Shown: piece by piece, positions 42,331 to 54,110 of the stretch | How the letters are laid out: the number at the start of each line of letters is the position of its first letter | Position numbering within the stretch: position 1 is the stretch's first letter | Notes under the pieces: model-generated | Told to the model about the DNA's origin: nothing | Databases searched by the model: none | What the model saw: only the letters and a program-made list of their open reading frames with translations | Program-made: the position numbers and the translations under genes | Assembly: GCA_030068145.1 (NCBI GenBank) | Contig: JAPJBO010000052.1 | Span: forward strand, 186,001-250,000 | Length of the DNA stretch: 64,000 nt | Direction: 5' to 3' | Source: Diplonema papillatum | Taxonomy: Eukaryota; Euglenozoa; Diplonemea; Diplonemida; Diplonemidae

Positions 42331-42640
42331 CTCCCCCCCCGGATTTCCCCGGATTTCCCCGGGTTTCGTGCAGTTCCTCCTTCTTTTGAGATGCGCAAAC
42401 CCGACCTCTTCGAGTATATTACAAAAGCAGGTGCGTAGTCCACCCATTCTCTCCGGCCATGAGCAGCGGTGCCCAGAACTGAGAGGGGGAGGTGCCGAGA
42501 AGGATAGTCGCATGGTTTCCCGAACACTTTGGCCTGACAAGAAGTTGTTAGGGTAACTATCACGGCATTGCACTCAACGGCGAAGCCGAGTCAGGGCACA
42601 GGCGCAACGCGCGCTGTGTCCGGCGGCATTACATTACAAT
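42331..42640. other. spacer, nothing recognised
   Basis: A short tandem ccccggatttccccggattt lies at 42338-42360. No gene is seen. Confidence 0.4.
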
Positions 42641-42699
42641 GGTACAGTCTTCAGAGTACCGAGACTCGCCTCCACTCAGCAAAAAAAGAGAGATGATGG

Positions 42700-43690
42700 C
42701 ACATAGAGATGCAACCATCATAGATACTCGGCAATGGCATCCATGGATGAAGGTGTCACACGGCGACCTTCCTCCAGGAGAAGAGCAAGATGCCGGCGAA
42801 CTTGGTGTGAGCCTGACCCTCTTGCCCCGTGGAAAGGGCAGTTCCTTCGGTTCGAATCCATGCTTCTCGTTGTGCGGGTAACAGCACGTCAGTCGGCACG
42901 TGGGGATGCAACCACCATAGATACTCGGCGATGGCATCGCTGGAGGAACACACGGTGTCACGCGGCGACCTTCCTCCAGGAGAAGAGCAAGATGTCGGCG
43001 AACTTGGCGTGAACCTGTCCCTCTTGCCCTGTGGGAAAGGGCAGTTTCGGTTCGAACCTGTGCCTCTTGTTGTGCGAGTAACAGCACGTCAGTCAGCATG
43101 TCATAGATACTCGGTGATGGCATCGCTGGAGGAACACACGGTGTCACACGGCGACCTTCCTCCAGGAGAAGAGCAAGATGCCGGCGAACTTGGTGTGAAC
43201 CTGTCCCTCTTGCCCTGTGGGAAAGGGCAGTTCCTTCGGTACCGAGTACAGGGCGTCCTCCATCTCGTCGGACCGCACGGCGGACGCGCAGAAAAAGACG
43301 CCGCCCGCCGCCAGCACCGCGCCCGCCGTCGCGAGGTCGAGCTTGAGGGAGTTCCGGAAGTAGAAGACGTCGGCGCCCACCACCACGTCGAACAGCCCAC
43401 CTCCGTTCGCGGCCACCGCCCTCCCCGCGTCGTCGTCCGAGCCCCTCCGGAGCCGCGGGGCTGCCGGTTTGCCGTCGAACCCGTGCTTCTTGTTGTGCGA
43501 GTAACAGCACGCCAATCGGCACGTGGGGATGCAACCATCATAGATACTCGGCGACGGCATGCTGAAGGAAGGTGTCACGCGGCCACGTTTCTCCAGGAGA
43601 AGAGCAAGATGTCGGTGAACTTGGTGTGAACCTCGGTTCGAACCCGTGCCTCTTGTTGTGCGAGTAACAGCACGTCAGTCAGCATGTCAT
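42700..43690 (-). pseudogene. four truncated tandem copies of the METTL21-like gene 3' part
   Basis: The word catagatactcgg followed by the gene's stop region recurs at about 42719, 42915, 43104, 43541 and, in front of the intact gene, 43686. Each unit starts on the gene side with the NEKHGF-coding region (cgtgcttct-gttgtgcg-gtaacagcacg) and jumps to the 3' end. The unit at 43104-43500 is the longest and retains the second half of the domain (WGSDDD to the stop), with a 35 bp deletion where the parent reads ttcgtccacgagctgccact. The others keep only 40-60 codons. Confidence 0.9.
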
Positions 43691-43729
43691 AGATACTCGG
43701 TGATGGCATCGCTGGAGGAACACACGGTG

Positions 43730-44536
43730 TCACACGGCGACCTTCCTCCAGGAGAAGAGCAAGATGCCGGCGAACTTGGTGTGAACCTGTCCCTCTTGCC
43801 CTGTGGGAAAGGGCAGTTCCTTCGGTTCGTCCACGAGCTGCCACTGCGGCGACTCGGCCACCGAGTACAGGGCGTCCTCCATCTCGTCGGACCGCACGGC
43901 GGACGCGCAGAAGAAGACGCCGCCCGCCGCCAGCACCGCGCCCGCCGTCGCGAGGCCGAGCTTGAGGGAGTTCCGGAAGTAGAAGACGTCGGCGCCCACC
44001 ACCACGTCGAACAGCTCGCCTCCGTTCGCGGCCACCGCCTTCCCCGCATCGTCGTCCGAGCCCCACCGGAGCCGCAAAGCCGCCGTTTTGCCGGTGAAGC
44101 CGTGCTTCTCGTTGCGCGGGTGGCGGCACGCCAGCCGGCACAGGGCCACCGACGCCAGGGATATGTCGGAGAGCACGACGTTCCGCGCACAGACGGCGGC
44201 GGCGAGGCCTGCGAGGCCGACGCCGCTGCCCAGCTCGAGGACGGACTTCCCCCGCGTGTGGGCGGCGCCCTCGTCGGACTGCAGCCAAGCGGCCATCGTG
44301 AAGGCGGCGGGCCACGCCTTTATCGGCAGCGTGTTCTCTTCGAGCTCCCGCCGCGCCACCGGGTCCGCCACCGTCATGTCCGGCACGCTGGTGTTCTTCG
44401 ACAAGAACGTCACGTCGCTCGCGCCGCGGAACGTGTTGACTGCGAAGCGGGCGTCGCCCTCCACCTTCTCCATCAGCGCGGCCACCGTCGCCTCGCCGTC
44501 GTCGACGTGCTCTGCATTCTCGCCAGCCGCTTCCAT
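43730..44536 (-). CDS. METTL21-like protein methyltransferase
   Basis: An intact gene of 268 residues with a class I S-adenosylmethionine-dependent methyltransferase fold of the METTL21/Methyltransf_16 group, which mostly methylates lysines in chaperones or translation factors. IKAWPAAFTMAAWL (72-85) is the characteristic helix before the fold. Motif I VLELGSGVGLAG lies at 99-110, the acidic end of strand 2 is VLSDIS (121-126), and the family's D-x2-Y is DVFY at 183-186 within VVVGADVFYF. The W158 following the insert fits the W preceding motif II. The N-terminus has a short acidic, Ala-rich lead. The ATG at 44536 is the best start. The substrate is unknown. The DNA past the stop is an array of truncated copies of this gene. 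Confidence 0.9.
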   Translation of the reverse strand: MEAAGENAEHVDDGEATVAALMEKVEGDARFAVNTFRGASDVTFLSKNTSVPDMTVADPVARRELEENTLPIKAWPAAFTMAAWLQSDEGAAHTRGKSVLELGSGVGLAGLAAAVCARNVVLSDISLASVALCRLACRHPRNEKHGFTGKTAALRLRWGSDDDAGKAVAANGGELFDVVVGADVFYFRNSLKLGLATAGAVLAAGGVFFCASAVRSDEMEDALYSVAESPQWQLVDEPKELPFPTGQEGQVHTKFAGILLFSWRKVAV

Positions 44537-46059
44537 GTGAAGAGTGTCCTTCCCCCCTCACTGTATCGGTGTGTGAACTTGTGTACTGAATGATGATCAG
44601 GAGAGTGACTACGGATTGCTCTGCACACTGGATACGGAGTTGACCCGAGCTCCGGATTGCACTCAGCTCTGATCATGGGAGTGACAGAGTGCTGAACCGA
44701 GCTGGATTTCCGGCATTGCGCCTGATCTATCTCCTACGTTTGCAGAAGCCAGCGGCATCCACTTCTCCCTACACTAAACTGCCCCTTGTACGGTATGCGG
44801 GCGTCTTTTGCGTTGCTGTGCTTGGTTTAGCTGCACTTTATATTAGTCACGGGTGCGGCGGGGTGTGTCGTGTGTGGGTAGGTCTGAGCCGTTCTCGGGA
44901 ATTATCCGGGTCTCGCGGTTCACCCGCCGAGTCTCGCGGACTAGCGAGATCTGTCTTCTGGTCCCTGGTCCCTGAGGAATAAATCGAGACTGGGTGCAGT
45001 AGGTAGGGACAGAAGGAGCGCTTTGGTCGATTCATACGCGTCTTTACTTAGAAGACGTGTGGCGTACCGGCACACCCACTTTGAGCAGGTGTAGTGATCA
45101 CTCCCCGCAGCGCTGCTTCAGCTGGCCGTGATACGAACGGAAAGGGCTGGGGGTGGGGTGACCTTCTCTGGTTGCGTTATTATATCTCTCCTTTTTCCTT
45201 CTCGCTTTTTCTCATGTGTTGCAACGTTCCTCTCCTCCATTTTATTTGTGTCAGCAATGCGCAGCGTACTACGTGCAAATGAGGTGTTCCGCCAGTGCGA
45301 GCAGAAGAAATGCGTAGTTTTGTTCTATTCTCGTTTTCCAACTGGGTCCAAAAGGCACCGTTCCTGTAGATTCAGGTTCGGAAGGCCCCCCTTCTTGATG
45401 TCCTTGACCGGATCTTTTTGGTTTCGCCGGTATTCTTGATGCCTTGCCGAGGCTTGCTACTAGACAAAAAATCGGCCGACCACTGCGCTGAGCTGCGCCT
45501 AGGTAGGCTTCTTGTTGGTGGGTGAACAACCCATTCCTTGTACAAATCTGCTTGCCTAGCAGAGCCGACATCGCTGGATCGAAAACAAAATTAGGACTTC
45601 CGGTTTTGGGATGCTGATGACGCCCTTTTCGTGGCCAAAGTGAGTCCAGAGTGGGTTCGTCGTGGTCCCTGTTGCTGCGAATTGTCGGAGTCCCCCCACT
45701 CGTCGACGTAAACTCGGATGTTGAAAAAGCCGAAACATGAAAACAACCCCAACACTCTTTTCGACTCAGCGGCACCAGGTCGGTTTACTCCTCCCCACGG
45801 GAGCAGTGGTGGCACTTTAGACTGTATATTTTCAGAGTATCCCGTGTTTTTAAGTCACCGGGTGACCATTGTCGTAAAGGTTCCTTTCAGGTATACTAGC
45901 GTGTGTGTATCGTATCTGCGGTAGTTTTCGAGCAGTCTCTGGAGAAGTCGGTTGTGTGACGTCTCGAATTGACATGGGAGGCGGGGCGGGGTTCTTGGAG
46001 AAGTTCGGTCAGAGTCTAGGCTGGTTCCCTTGCGGTTGATTCTTTGAGGCAGGGGTTTT
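44537..46059. other. intergenic, R1-variant fragment only
   Basis: Bases 45836-45925 carry the R1-variant words gtcaccgggtgaccattgtc and gtaaaggttcctttcaggta. The words agctctgatcat and tcggttcagcac lie near 44660-44700 without a known partner. A minus-strand frame (45269-45775) has no domain. Confidence 0.45.
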
Positions 46060-46440
46060 CTACCAGCGGAAGTTGCTTGGGATAGCGGTGTTTTCCTCGC
46101 CCGATAGGAATTTCATGTCGATTGATTGTCCCTTGCTCAAAAGATCTTGTGCGGCAAAAAGAATAGGGTGTTTGTTTGTGCCGGGAAATATATAAGGACC
46201 GTAAGCAGCAAGGCAGTGCGCTACGACCGGGAGGACGTACGTCAGGTACACCTTGCGGTTCGTGCAGACGCTGAGGCCCCAGGACTTCATGCACGTTCTC
46301 CGCAGGATGATCATTCTCTCCGACAGCCTTTCCAAGACGTTTTCCACGTGCGGGCGGAAGGCGAGGTTGTTGTCGATGATCAGGCCTAGGAAGCGGTGCT
46401 GTGTGACCAGAGACAAGTTGGACCATCGATGCGATAGGGA
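46060..46440 (-). pseudogene. non-LTR retrotransposon reverse transcriptase fragment
   Basis: On the minus strand the frame reads HRFLGLIIDNNLAFRPHVEN and then VLERLSERMIILRR, KSWG and VYLTYVLPVVAH. This is the classic C-terminal (thumb-side) end of LINE-type reverse transcriptases, in which a YLG/FLG strand is followed by PHV and a helix ending in R-x2-ILRRL, then a trp and a Y-x-ayvlP helix. The remaining domain and any endonuclease are missing. It is a short dead relic. Confidence 0.75.
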
Positions 46441-47195
46441 AGTGCGTTTGTGGTCCTTTTTGAGATGGGTTGTGTCTGCGCTCTCTCTCCCTTAAGGTTG
46501 CCGCCCGAGGGAACCGGCTGCGAGCCGAAACTCGGCGCCGGTCTCTCCGGACTGCACCAGGAGAGAACTTCGCGGCGGATCACAAAGCACCCGCCCTGCA
46601 CGAGGCACGCGCCCAATACCCGTGCACGGCTACCGTAGCACCCTCCATGTTTGCACCTCCCTCGGATGCTACGGTCGAGAAGGGGCTTCAATGTAAGGAA
46701 AACACGTTCCCCTTCCCCGCGTTCTGAGTGTGGGGTTACCACCAGGCAACTGCCGCAGCAGCCGCAGATACGTCCTTCGCCCTTGGCTCACTTTCGGGGA
46801 TACGATGGGGAAGTGCGCTCCGGTTGCAGTGCGAGAACTCCCTTCTCTATAGGCGCACAAATGCCGTTAGTCGGGTTTAGCTAATGATGCAGAAAGCAAA
46901 TGAAACGCCGTTCTTGGCGGCAGCGAGCTTTTCGCTTCCTCTATCGGGGCCAAAGAGATGCGTGGGAGCTGTGTGTTCTTTAAAACAGAAATACAGGATA
47001 GACAGCAGTTCTGGCGGCTTTAACTACGTCACCTTTTGATGACGGGCGTTGTTGCTTCTGGCGGGTCGGGTTTCCCGAATTCTCGGCATAATTTAGTATC
47101 GAGGAGCCTATGCTAGCGGGTCGGTCGTTGCGTTTCATCAGAAAACAATCCGTGTCCTGGGAGGGAAGGCAAAACGCCAGAATGACCGTCTATCC
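46441..47195. other. intergenic, nothing recognised
   Basis: Overlapping frames on both strands show no domain. No repeat partner was seen. Confidence 0.35.
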
Positions 47196-47412
47196 TGTAC
47201 TCGAGGTGCTGCCTTGTGCTTACTTCGAAGGAGTTTACTATGAGTATTCATTACGCCCGCCACTAAACCCAGATGTACCTGGGTTTCACGCTGTGGATTT
47301 ACCTCCTTTGTGATTGGAATGTTGTTGCGATAGTGGGGTGTCATCGGCATACCACACCCTTTGATCTTTTACAACCGGCAGCCTCCTCAAGTTTTCCTAC
47401 AAAGCAGGTGCG
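47196..47412 (+). repeat. dispersed repeat E, copy 3
   Basis: It shares tactcgaggtgctgccttgt, cgcccgccactaaacccaga, cctcctcaag and tacaaagcaggtg with the copies at 14564 and 22028. Confidence 0.75.
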
Positions 47413-49147
47413 AATACAAAAGAAAAAGGGCGAGACGCTGTACTGTTGGACTTCTGCACATGAATCTAAATAAAGAACCGCAAAAAAGGAGTAGTAGAGG
47501 TGGTAGGAGCTCCGAAGCAGACGGAGACAGCAGACGCGGGTCTTGCTTTGCTTTGCTTTGCCTTTCTTTTGTGGTTGCTGTCATGGAGACTCGCCCAATC
47601 TCGGTCGCGAAAGGTTTGTGCCTTCTGATGCGGAGATTGGCCGGGCCCCCAAGCCGCCTTCTACACAATGCAATCCTGCTTTGGTGAGCAATCAGCCAAA
47701 ACAGGGCGCCAGGGATCTGGCGCTTCACCTGACACAGGTGTGCTAGCCCCGATTGTACGTGGGCTCTTCCGTACGACAGCCGTAACAGATGCGGCAGCAG
47801 TCCCACTGCGCCGCAGTAAACCGCAAACGAAACACTCGGAAGCGCCGCCTGCTACTTTACTATTTCGACAGGGGCTAGTGTGGATAAATGTGTGATTTTG
47901 GGGTTGTTCCTTTTCCGTGTTCGCTGTTTGGCAAGTATCGAAAGAACTGCGTCGTTTCAGCACAACTAAAAATGGTCTGCATTTTGTTACAAGCTCACAC
48001 CCGGGCACGAAACCCAACCCCCACATGTGTGGTTCGTGTGGGATACGGAACGTGTGCAAGACGGGCCCGTGTTGCATCGGCGGGGTGCCATTTGCACGCA
48101 AAGGGATGCCGCACGACAGACTCTCGCCACAGACTCCGGAAGGGGCCCTTCTGGCGCGTTTTTGTCGTGGTGCAACCCGTGACGGTTGCAAACTGTTGTC
48201 GGTAGCTAGCGACAAGTTCGCAACCCGGACCGGAGCCGCCGGCGGCCTCAAAGTCCGCTAAGTATTTCTATGACGTCACTCTCCTCAATTATGTTCTGAT
48301 TTCACGACCAGAATCGACGGCTGGCCAAACAGAACCGTAGTGGTAGCTAAGAAGCTCCACTACTAGAAAGAAGTAGGCTACAGGAGCATGTCTGTTGCCG
48401 GTTCCCCATTCCCGAAGGAGACACCCGTCTCAACAGCGCGCCAACACTGAGTACTCGTAAGATAATCCCGATTGTTCGCTCAAGTAAACGTCGTTCCATT
48501 TGTGAGCTGTCTACGGATTGGAGCAGCAGGTGACGCCGTTAAATCAGTAAGTCTCGCACGGTACAGACGAAGGAAATTCTTCCGCCACCTCGTGCTCGGA
48601 GATGCCGAGCACTAGTAAGCCGTGCAGAGCGTGAAGTAATACGCTTCCGCGCCCATTTCCTCATTACCCAAGGAAACCCTGGCGCAATGCAGACCAATAA
48701 AACGTTTCCGCCGTTGTATCCAGTACCTTGCACAGTGCAGGTTTCGCAGTTCTTCGGGAAACGTCTATCGGCATTCCATCTTCGCCCAGAGGTTCTCCTT
48801 CTGCTAGGGAAGAACTATTGTCCGACACGAGTTCTGTACAGCACAGATCAAGGTGAATATCTACAAACGTTTTTCAAATGAAAGCGCGTGGAAAACGGTG
48901 CTTCCATCCCCTCCCCCATTCGCGCTAAGATCACTAAAATCTTCCGAAACAGACCGGAGGCAGCATCAGCTGAACACGGGATCTGTGTACGGTCGAGGAC
49001 CGTTGTCTGCTGCGTATTCAACTTCCGGCGTTTGTGGCTGAGGGATAACGGGGTGGCGGGGGCCGTATTTCGTTTGCGGCATAGTGGACACCGGTGCCAT
49101 GGCGGACAACGGAGTCGGTACGTTCGCCTGTGAGCGGTGGTTTGTTA
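47413..49147. other. intergenic, nothing recognised
   Basis: Long mixed frames on both strands at 47387-48261 overlap and show no domain. I find no repeat or gene to report. Confidence 0.4.
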
Positions 49148-49335
49148 GAGTTAAAGTTCGCTTGAAATTCCGGTGGTTTAGGGTCTCCGTGTGACCGTTG
49201 ATAAATGGATTCTCTTAGAGCAAGAAAGGGCTATATGGTTACGGGTTGGTATATTTGGTGCACGCTTTCGTTATGGGTTACGGCTAGCCATATCCGGGAC
49301 TGTTTGTGACCGACACCAAGTACATTCCTTCGTGG
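49148..49335 (+). repeat. R1 dispersed repeat, long form
   Basis: It is almost identical to 31405-31590. It is framed by gcggtggttt words on both sides (49135 and 49337), which also frame the copy at 51284. Confidence 0.9.
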
Positions 49336-50696
49336 TGCGGTGGTTTATTGGGAATTTAATGCCAGCCAATTTCGTGCAAAGCGCCGGCAGAGAACGAAAT
49401 CCACCGAACAGGGCACGAATTTTCTTCCCACCCGCCCGCCCCAGAAAAATAGACGGAGTAGCCCACTTGGAGAGTTCCTTCTCGGCCAACGAGTCGCGAG
49501 GTAATTGGGTATCGTGTGGACCTTCCGGAATACACGTCCCCAGCAGCACGCTTTTCGAGCGCCTGCAACGTCTTCTGAGGGCACGCGTTCGGAGTCGTCT
49601 CCGCAGGAACCCGGACGGCTGGACGGGGATCGGGGGGACCGTTGTTGTTGGTGCTGGTTTTGAGGGATAAGGAAACACTAGAAATCTTTTTGCGGTGGTC
49701 TCCGCTGGCCCGGTAGTTTGTGTTACCGCCAACTTCTTTTACACTCGTTCTCTTCTCTGCTCACTACTGTACGTACTCTTTCACTCTTTTTCTCACTTTG
49801 GCTAGCCAAAAGCAGACTCCTGTGACCGCCACCACGAACACACTCGCAATGGGAAAAAAGACGGGGAGTGGGGGGCAGCAGCGGACGCTGAAGCGCTCCC
49901 TCCAGGCGCGCAATATGTACCTCGCTTCCTCCGTGCGCGATATGGATACCGCCAGCCTCCGAGCAGTCGTCGGATACGGCGGATGCCCTTGCTCTCGCAC
50001 CACTCCCTGTAGACCACGGTGCTTGACTTGGCCTGTACGCCTCTCGGCCTTCTGGTCGTGTACAGAGGCCTCATGTGGGCATGTCGGTACAGTCCTCAAA
50101 GGGACTCAAGCGCGAGTCTCCTGACGGCGAGCCCCTGGCCCGGCTCGCTACAGGTAGTTTGGCCGAGTTTGGGCGGTTGGCGCGTAGTCGTGTCGGGCCC
50201 TGCGCTCGTGAGGGCCTCCAGCAGCGATAAGGACAGTGAAGGGTGTCTGAGACACAGGGCAGGTGATGCAGACGCGGGATCGATCTGGTCCCCGCCCCGT
50301 TGCATGAGTGGCAGTGTCCTGCCTAGACATTGCCCTGCGGGGCGCCCGAAGGTGTTCCGGGCGAGGTCAGGCACTGTCCGGTCGTGGTCTTCGCTGCTGA
50401 AAGGTGTTGTCGGCGCCCTGCTTTGCCTGTGTGTCACGTCAACTTCTTTCAGGGAGGCCCTTGGCACTGCGGAGAAGCCAGGGGTCCTGTCGAGCCTCAA
50501 CAAAAGCCGCTTCTCGGAGTAGAGCGGCCTTCGTCAGCCGCGCCAGGATAGGGGTTGCTGTCCCTCCTCAAGGCGGGCATGGACCCCGAGTAAAAAGATA
50601 GGCGGTTGGTCCGCGGACAGCATGGTCACCTACTACGAGGACAACGAGGACAAGGTCCTCAGGACCAGGGCTGTCCCGAAGCGGATCATTTCTTTT
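49336..50696 (+). other. region with a possible decayed plus-strand gene
   Basis: Bases 49727-49815 repeat 5325-5400. The plus strand then has an ATG at 49849 opening MGKKTGSGGQQRTLKRSLQA, followed by RNMYLASSVRDMDTASLRAV in frame up to about 50000, after which stops appear in all frames. A further coding-like patch reads ESPDGEPLARLATGSLAEFG at about 50109-50170, and another MVTYYEDNEDK near 50622. I do not recognise a family. It looks like a decayed gene or element. Confidence 0.35.
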
Positions 50697-50832
50697 TTGT
50701 ATAAGCACGTGCTTTGTAGGAAATGCTTGAGGAGACTGCCAGTTGCGATAGATCAGGAGGTAAATGTGCTGTAGCCCACACGAAACACAGGTAAATCTGG
50801 GTTTAGTGGCGGGCGTAAGCGTTCAACAACAG
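50697..50832 (-). repeat. dispersed repeat E, copy 4, reversed
   Basis: It contains gctttgtaggaaatgcttga, ggtaaatctgggtttagtgg and cgggcgtaagcgttcaacaa, the reverse complement of the end of repeat E. Confidence 0.75.
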
Positions 50833-51283
50833 CCGACATGTACACTGCGAGGTTCAAAGCGGGCTGACCGGTGAGTAGGTCCGCCGCTCTGCGGTGCTCG
50901 GAGGTTTCCGCGGGAGCCTAGATGAGGTTGCGGTCCCTGGCTTGCTAGGGTCGACTCGGCGAGGGACAACCAATAGACACGTGAGCTGAATGGCGCGGTC
51001 GGCGAGCAAACGCAAGCTTGCTCGCTGCCAGCTGAGCTTCGTCTGTTAGACTCACAGCCACGGATGCGCAACTGCCGCCTCCGTCGCCGAGTCAGTCCCG
51101 CACAGGCCGCCCCTGCTAGCAGCGGCTGCGCCGTCAGCTCTGTCCCACAGCTTTTAGTAGGCCAGCTAAGGACCGTAACCACGTATTCTGTTTGGGCTAA
51201 CGCGGTATTCAATGTACGTTAAATGCGCGGGACGAGTGGGAGCAACGGCTCCGAGCGACCCCTCGAAGGAGCGGAATTTAATA
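50833..51283. other. intergenic, nothing recognised
   Basis: No repeat, RNA or coding signal was found. Confidence 0.4.
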
Positions 51284-51510
51284 GAGTTAAAGTTTGCTTG
51301 AAATTCCGGGGGTTTAGAGTCTCCGTGTGACCGTTGATAAATGGGTTCTCTTAGAGCAAGAAAGGGCTATATGGTCACGGGTTGTATATTTGGTCGCTTT
51401 CGTTTTGGGTTCTGACTAGCCATGTTCGGGACTGCTTGTGACCGACACCAAGTACATTCCTTCGTGGAGCGGTGGTTTATTAGAGTTAGAGTTCGCTTGA
51501 GAATCCTTAT
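51284..51510 (+). repeat. R1 long form followed by a second R1 head
   Basis: The full copy spans 51284-51470. After gcggtggtttat a second head begins (tagagttagagttcgcttga) and stops after about 25 bp. This suggests R1 units once lay head to tail. Confidence 0.85.
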
Positions 51511-52499
51511 CGTCATAAAAAAAGGTGGCCGCAAAGTGCGAACCCAACGTGTACGCAAGCAGGGTCCGTAACCTAAGAAGTCGCCGACAATGAAACAGGT
51601 TGCTTCATCTCAGAAAAGGATGGCTGGCAACATGCCCACTGTACGCAAGATGGAGAGCCCCCTTCTTTTCTGCAATATTGCAGCGTCGTGGTTAAGATGG
51701 TCTTCTCTTTGAACAACGAAAGCAAACAGCCCAGAACCCTGTTGTGCTCTGCGTCAGACTGGGAAGAAGAAAACGAATACACCAGTAACTTCAACCACTT
51801 GAAGTCTTCGGGTGAACGTCGTTGAAAGTAATGCAGTACCGTAATGTAGTACCGTCAAAAAGGTGCGCATAATATTATTCACTTAATGTATGGGCCAGCG
51901 AGTTGACTGCTTGCTGATTCGTATATTTTTGACCGCACTCAGTAGTAATTAGCTTGGGTTCCCTTCAGATTTTCAGATTCCGTCCCATGATATTATGCGA
52001 CCTTCCTGAACTCCCGTCATTCCCCTCCAGAACCCCTGAAGCGCTCTGTTATCGAGCCACTGACCCACCTCGAGCTTCAGCTTGGTGGAACGTCCCCACT
52101 TGCTTGAGAATCCGGGGGGGTTTGAGAGTCTCCGGGTGACCTTCGTCGAATGGGTTCTTTTAAAGCTAATACGTACCAGGGAGGTTGGGGGGCATGCACG
52201 TTTTCTTTTGTGGACACTTCACTTGTACTTTCTGCGCTTTCTTTTAATTTTTGCACCGGCTGGATCTTCAAATTCCGTCCCCGGACGGAATCTGTAACAG
52301 GAAGATAATGCCCTGCCTGTCTTTAACAAGCAAACCAGCTGGTTCTGGTTTTGAAACCAGGAAGTGCGGTGAAGCTATTTTCCCTGAGCGGCACTCACCT
52401 GCTTGGTAAGGGTAGCACGCTGCCAACTACTGATTCTTATTATCAACAACGCATCAAAAGACGCGTATTCGAGACAGAAAGAGAGAGAGAAGGCTGGAC
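51511..52499. other. region downstream of the B-box exon
   Basis: Bases 52102-52180 hold an R1 scrap (acttgcttgagaatccgggg and gtctccgggtgacc). The rest, including the stretch just before 52500 that would be an intron or 3' region of the B-box gene, shows nothing recognisable. Confidence 0.4.
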
Positions 52500-53410
52500 C
52501 TGGACAATGCGGTGCAGCGACCGGGCGCCGGTTTGGTGGACGCGGGCAGAGCACGTGCGGCAGTAGTGGACGGCGCCGCAGTCGGCGCACTCGACGTCCG
52601 GCGCGCCGTAGCAGACGCAGCACTTGTACCGCGACGTGTACGTCGGGACTCGCCACCCCTCGTGGGCAGAGGGGACGACGTAGTCACTGGGAGTCGAGAT
52701 CGGGACATGGGGCCGGGGCAGCGCCGCGCCGGACGGCTTCGGCGGGGCAATCGGCACCGGGGGAGTTGGCGCTGGCGTGGGCGGGTCGGGCTGCACGGGG
52801 CCCCGGAGCCAAGCCGGGGTGGAAGCGACGCTGTCGGTGTCCCGCGGCCTGTCTCTGCGGGCCCTGCGTTCGTTCTCCCGCTCTTGCTCGAGTTCGCGCA
52901 GGCGGTCCTCCAGTCGCGAGATGCGCTGGGCCGCGTCGTCTGCGCTCGGCGCCGCGTTCTTCGGGTCGTACCCGACGAACAACGGGTCTGCCGCCGTCGA
53001 ACTCGCCAGCCGGGCGCTCTCTCTCCTTCTGAAGTCGTCGAAGCCTTGGTCGCTGCGGGTCTTCCTGACGAGGGGCAGCGTCGGCTGCGCGTGCGTCGCG
53101 GTCCCCGCCAGCGACGGCGGCGGCCGGTCGTGCGCACTGAACACCGCGGCTTCGTAGTAGCTCTCCCGCGAGTCGTTCAGGACGCCCGCCGCCGGCTTCG
53201 CGCCCGCCGCCGAGATCGCCTTCCGCGACAAGTCGAGAGGCCCGCTCCGCGTCCCACTCGCCCGGCCGTCGGCAGTCTTCAACACCGCTTGGCTCGCTTG
53301 CTGCTCGGGGCTTACGTGATACTTACGCAGGGGGACTACCTCGGGGTACACAGCGGGCACGGGGAGAGACGGCTTGTCGAGCGGCACTTCGAAGCGAAGG
53401 TACAAGACAC
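52500..53410 (-). CDS. exon with coiled coil and B-box-type zinc finger
   Basis: A GC-rich exon of 911 bp. The acceptor is AATAACAG|GTGTC (AG at 53412-53411), phase 1. It encodes about 303 residues: an N-terminal region shared with the tandem exons upstream (VLYLRFEVPLDKPSLPVPAV to about residue 97), then a short coiled coil (QRISRLEDRLRELEQERENE), a Pro-rich linker and, at the end, a B-box-like zinc finger with C-x2-C-x7-C-x2-C-x5-C-x2-C-x4-H-x7-H spacing (CVCYGAPDVECADCGAVHYC and so on to SLHR). Such B-boxes bind two zincs and act in protein binding. The exon probably ends at CCAG|GTCCAG (52500); otherwise the frame reads 20 residues on to a stop. Because its 5' half is repeated five times further right, the mature protein may have a repeated N-terminal region. 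Function is unknown. Confidence 0.75.
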
Positions 53411-53466
53411 CTGTTATTAGCGTTGTTTCGTTTTGCTGGACTGTGTACCAAGCGGTCAATTTTTTT

Positions 53467-53638
53467 AGTACTAACAATCTTGTGGGTTGCCCTTCAGTGT
53501 ATTGTGCAGGCTAAAAAGACGTAGGCAGCGTGTTTTGGTGGTTGATCAGAATTCCTTACCTGAATACACACAGGGTAAATACAAGTGGGAAAACGATCAA
53601 CCGGCACGCACAAACAAAACGAAGCGCCTGTCTTTTTT
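53467..53638 (+). repeat. R2 repeat inside the B-box gene intron
   Basis: It is flanked by T runs and starts agtactaacaatcttgtggg. The gene (minus) strand carries gtattcaggtaagg at 53554-53567. It is nearly identical to 54837-55008, so this intron and that one were duplicated with R2 inside or received it separately. Confidence 0.88.
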
Positions 53639-53689
53639 GAAGTCTCCGTGAGGCGGGGTTTTTGCTGAGATACTATGTGATTTTCCCAC

Positions 53690-53980
53690 GGGTGGCGTCG
53701 TGCGCGCTGAACACCGCGGCGTCGTAGTCGGTCTCCTGCGAGTCGTTCAGGATGCCCGCCGCCGGCTTCGCGCCCGCCGCCGAGATCGCCTTCCGCGACA
53801 AGTCGAGAGGCCCGCTCCGCGTCCCACTCGCCCGGCCGTCGGCAGTCTTCAACACCGCTTGGCTCGCTTGCTGCTCGGGGCTTACGTGATACTCACGCAG
53901 GGGGACTACCTCGGGGTACACAGCGGGCACGGGGAGAGACGGCTTGTCGAGCGGCACTTCGAAGCGAAGGTACAAGACAC
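53690..53980 (-). CDS. tandem exon E1 of the B-box gene
   Basis: 291 bp, 97 codons, phase 1-1. The acceptor is AACAG|GTGTC and the donor ACCC|GTGGGA. It is over 90 percent identical by eye to the first third of the B-box exon but ends in AHDATR instead of continuing into the coiled coil. The frame is open throughout. Confidence 0.6.
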
Positions 53981-54110
53981 CTGTTATTAGCGTTGTTTCG
54001 TTTTGCTGGACTGTGTACTAAGCGGTCGGTTTTTTGAAAACCCCGTTTGACTTGCGAGGCGGGGGGGGTTTCCCTTGTTTTTTGCTGAGATACTATGTGA
54101 TTTTTCCCAC

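Noticed and set aside
42847..42857. ggttcgaatcc, a perfect tRNA B-box-like word
   Set aside because: It arises in a partial copy of the METTL21-like gene by joining ttcggttcg to the next unit. No cloverleaf can be drawn around it and sister copies differ.
52512..53420. Long plus-strand frame opposite the B-box exon
   Set aside because: It is a shadow of the minus-strand exon in GC-rich DNA; domains and splice sites fit the minus strand only.
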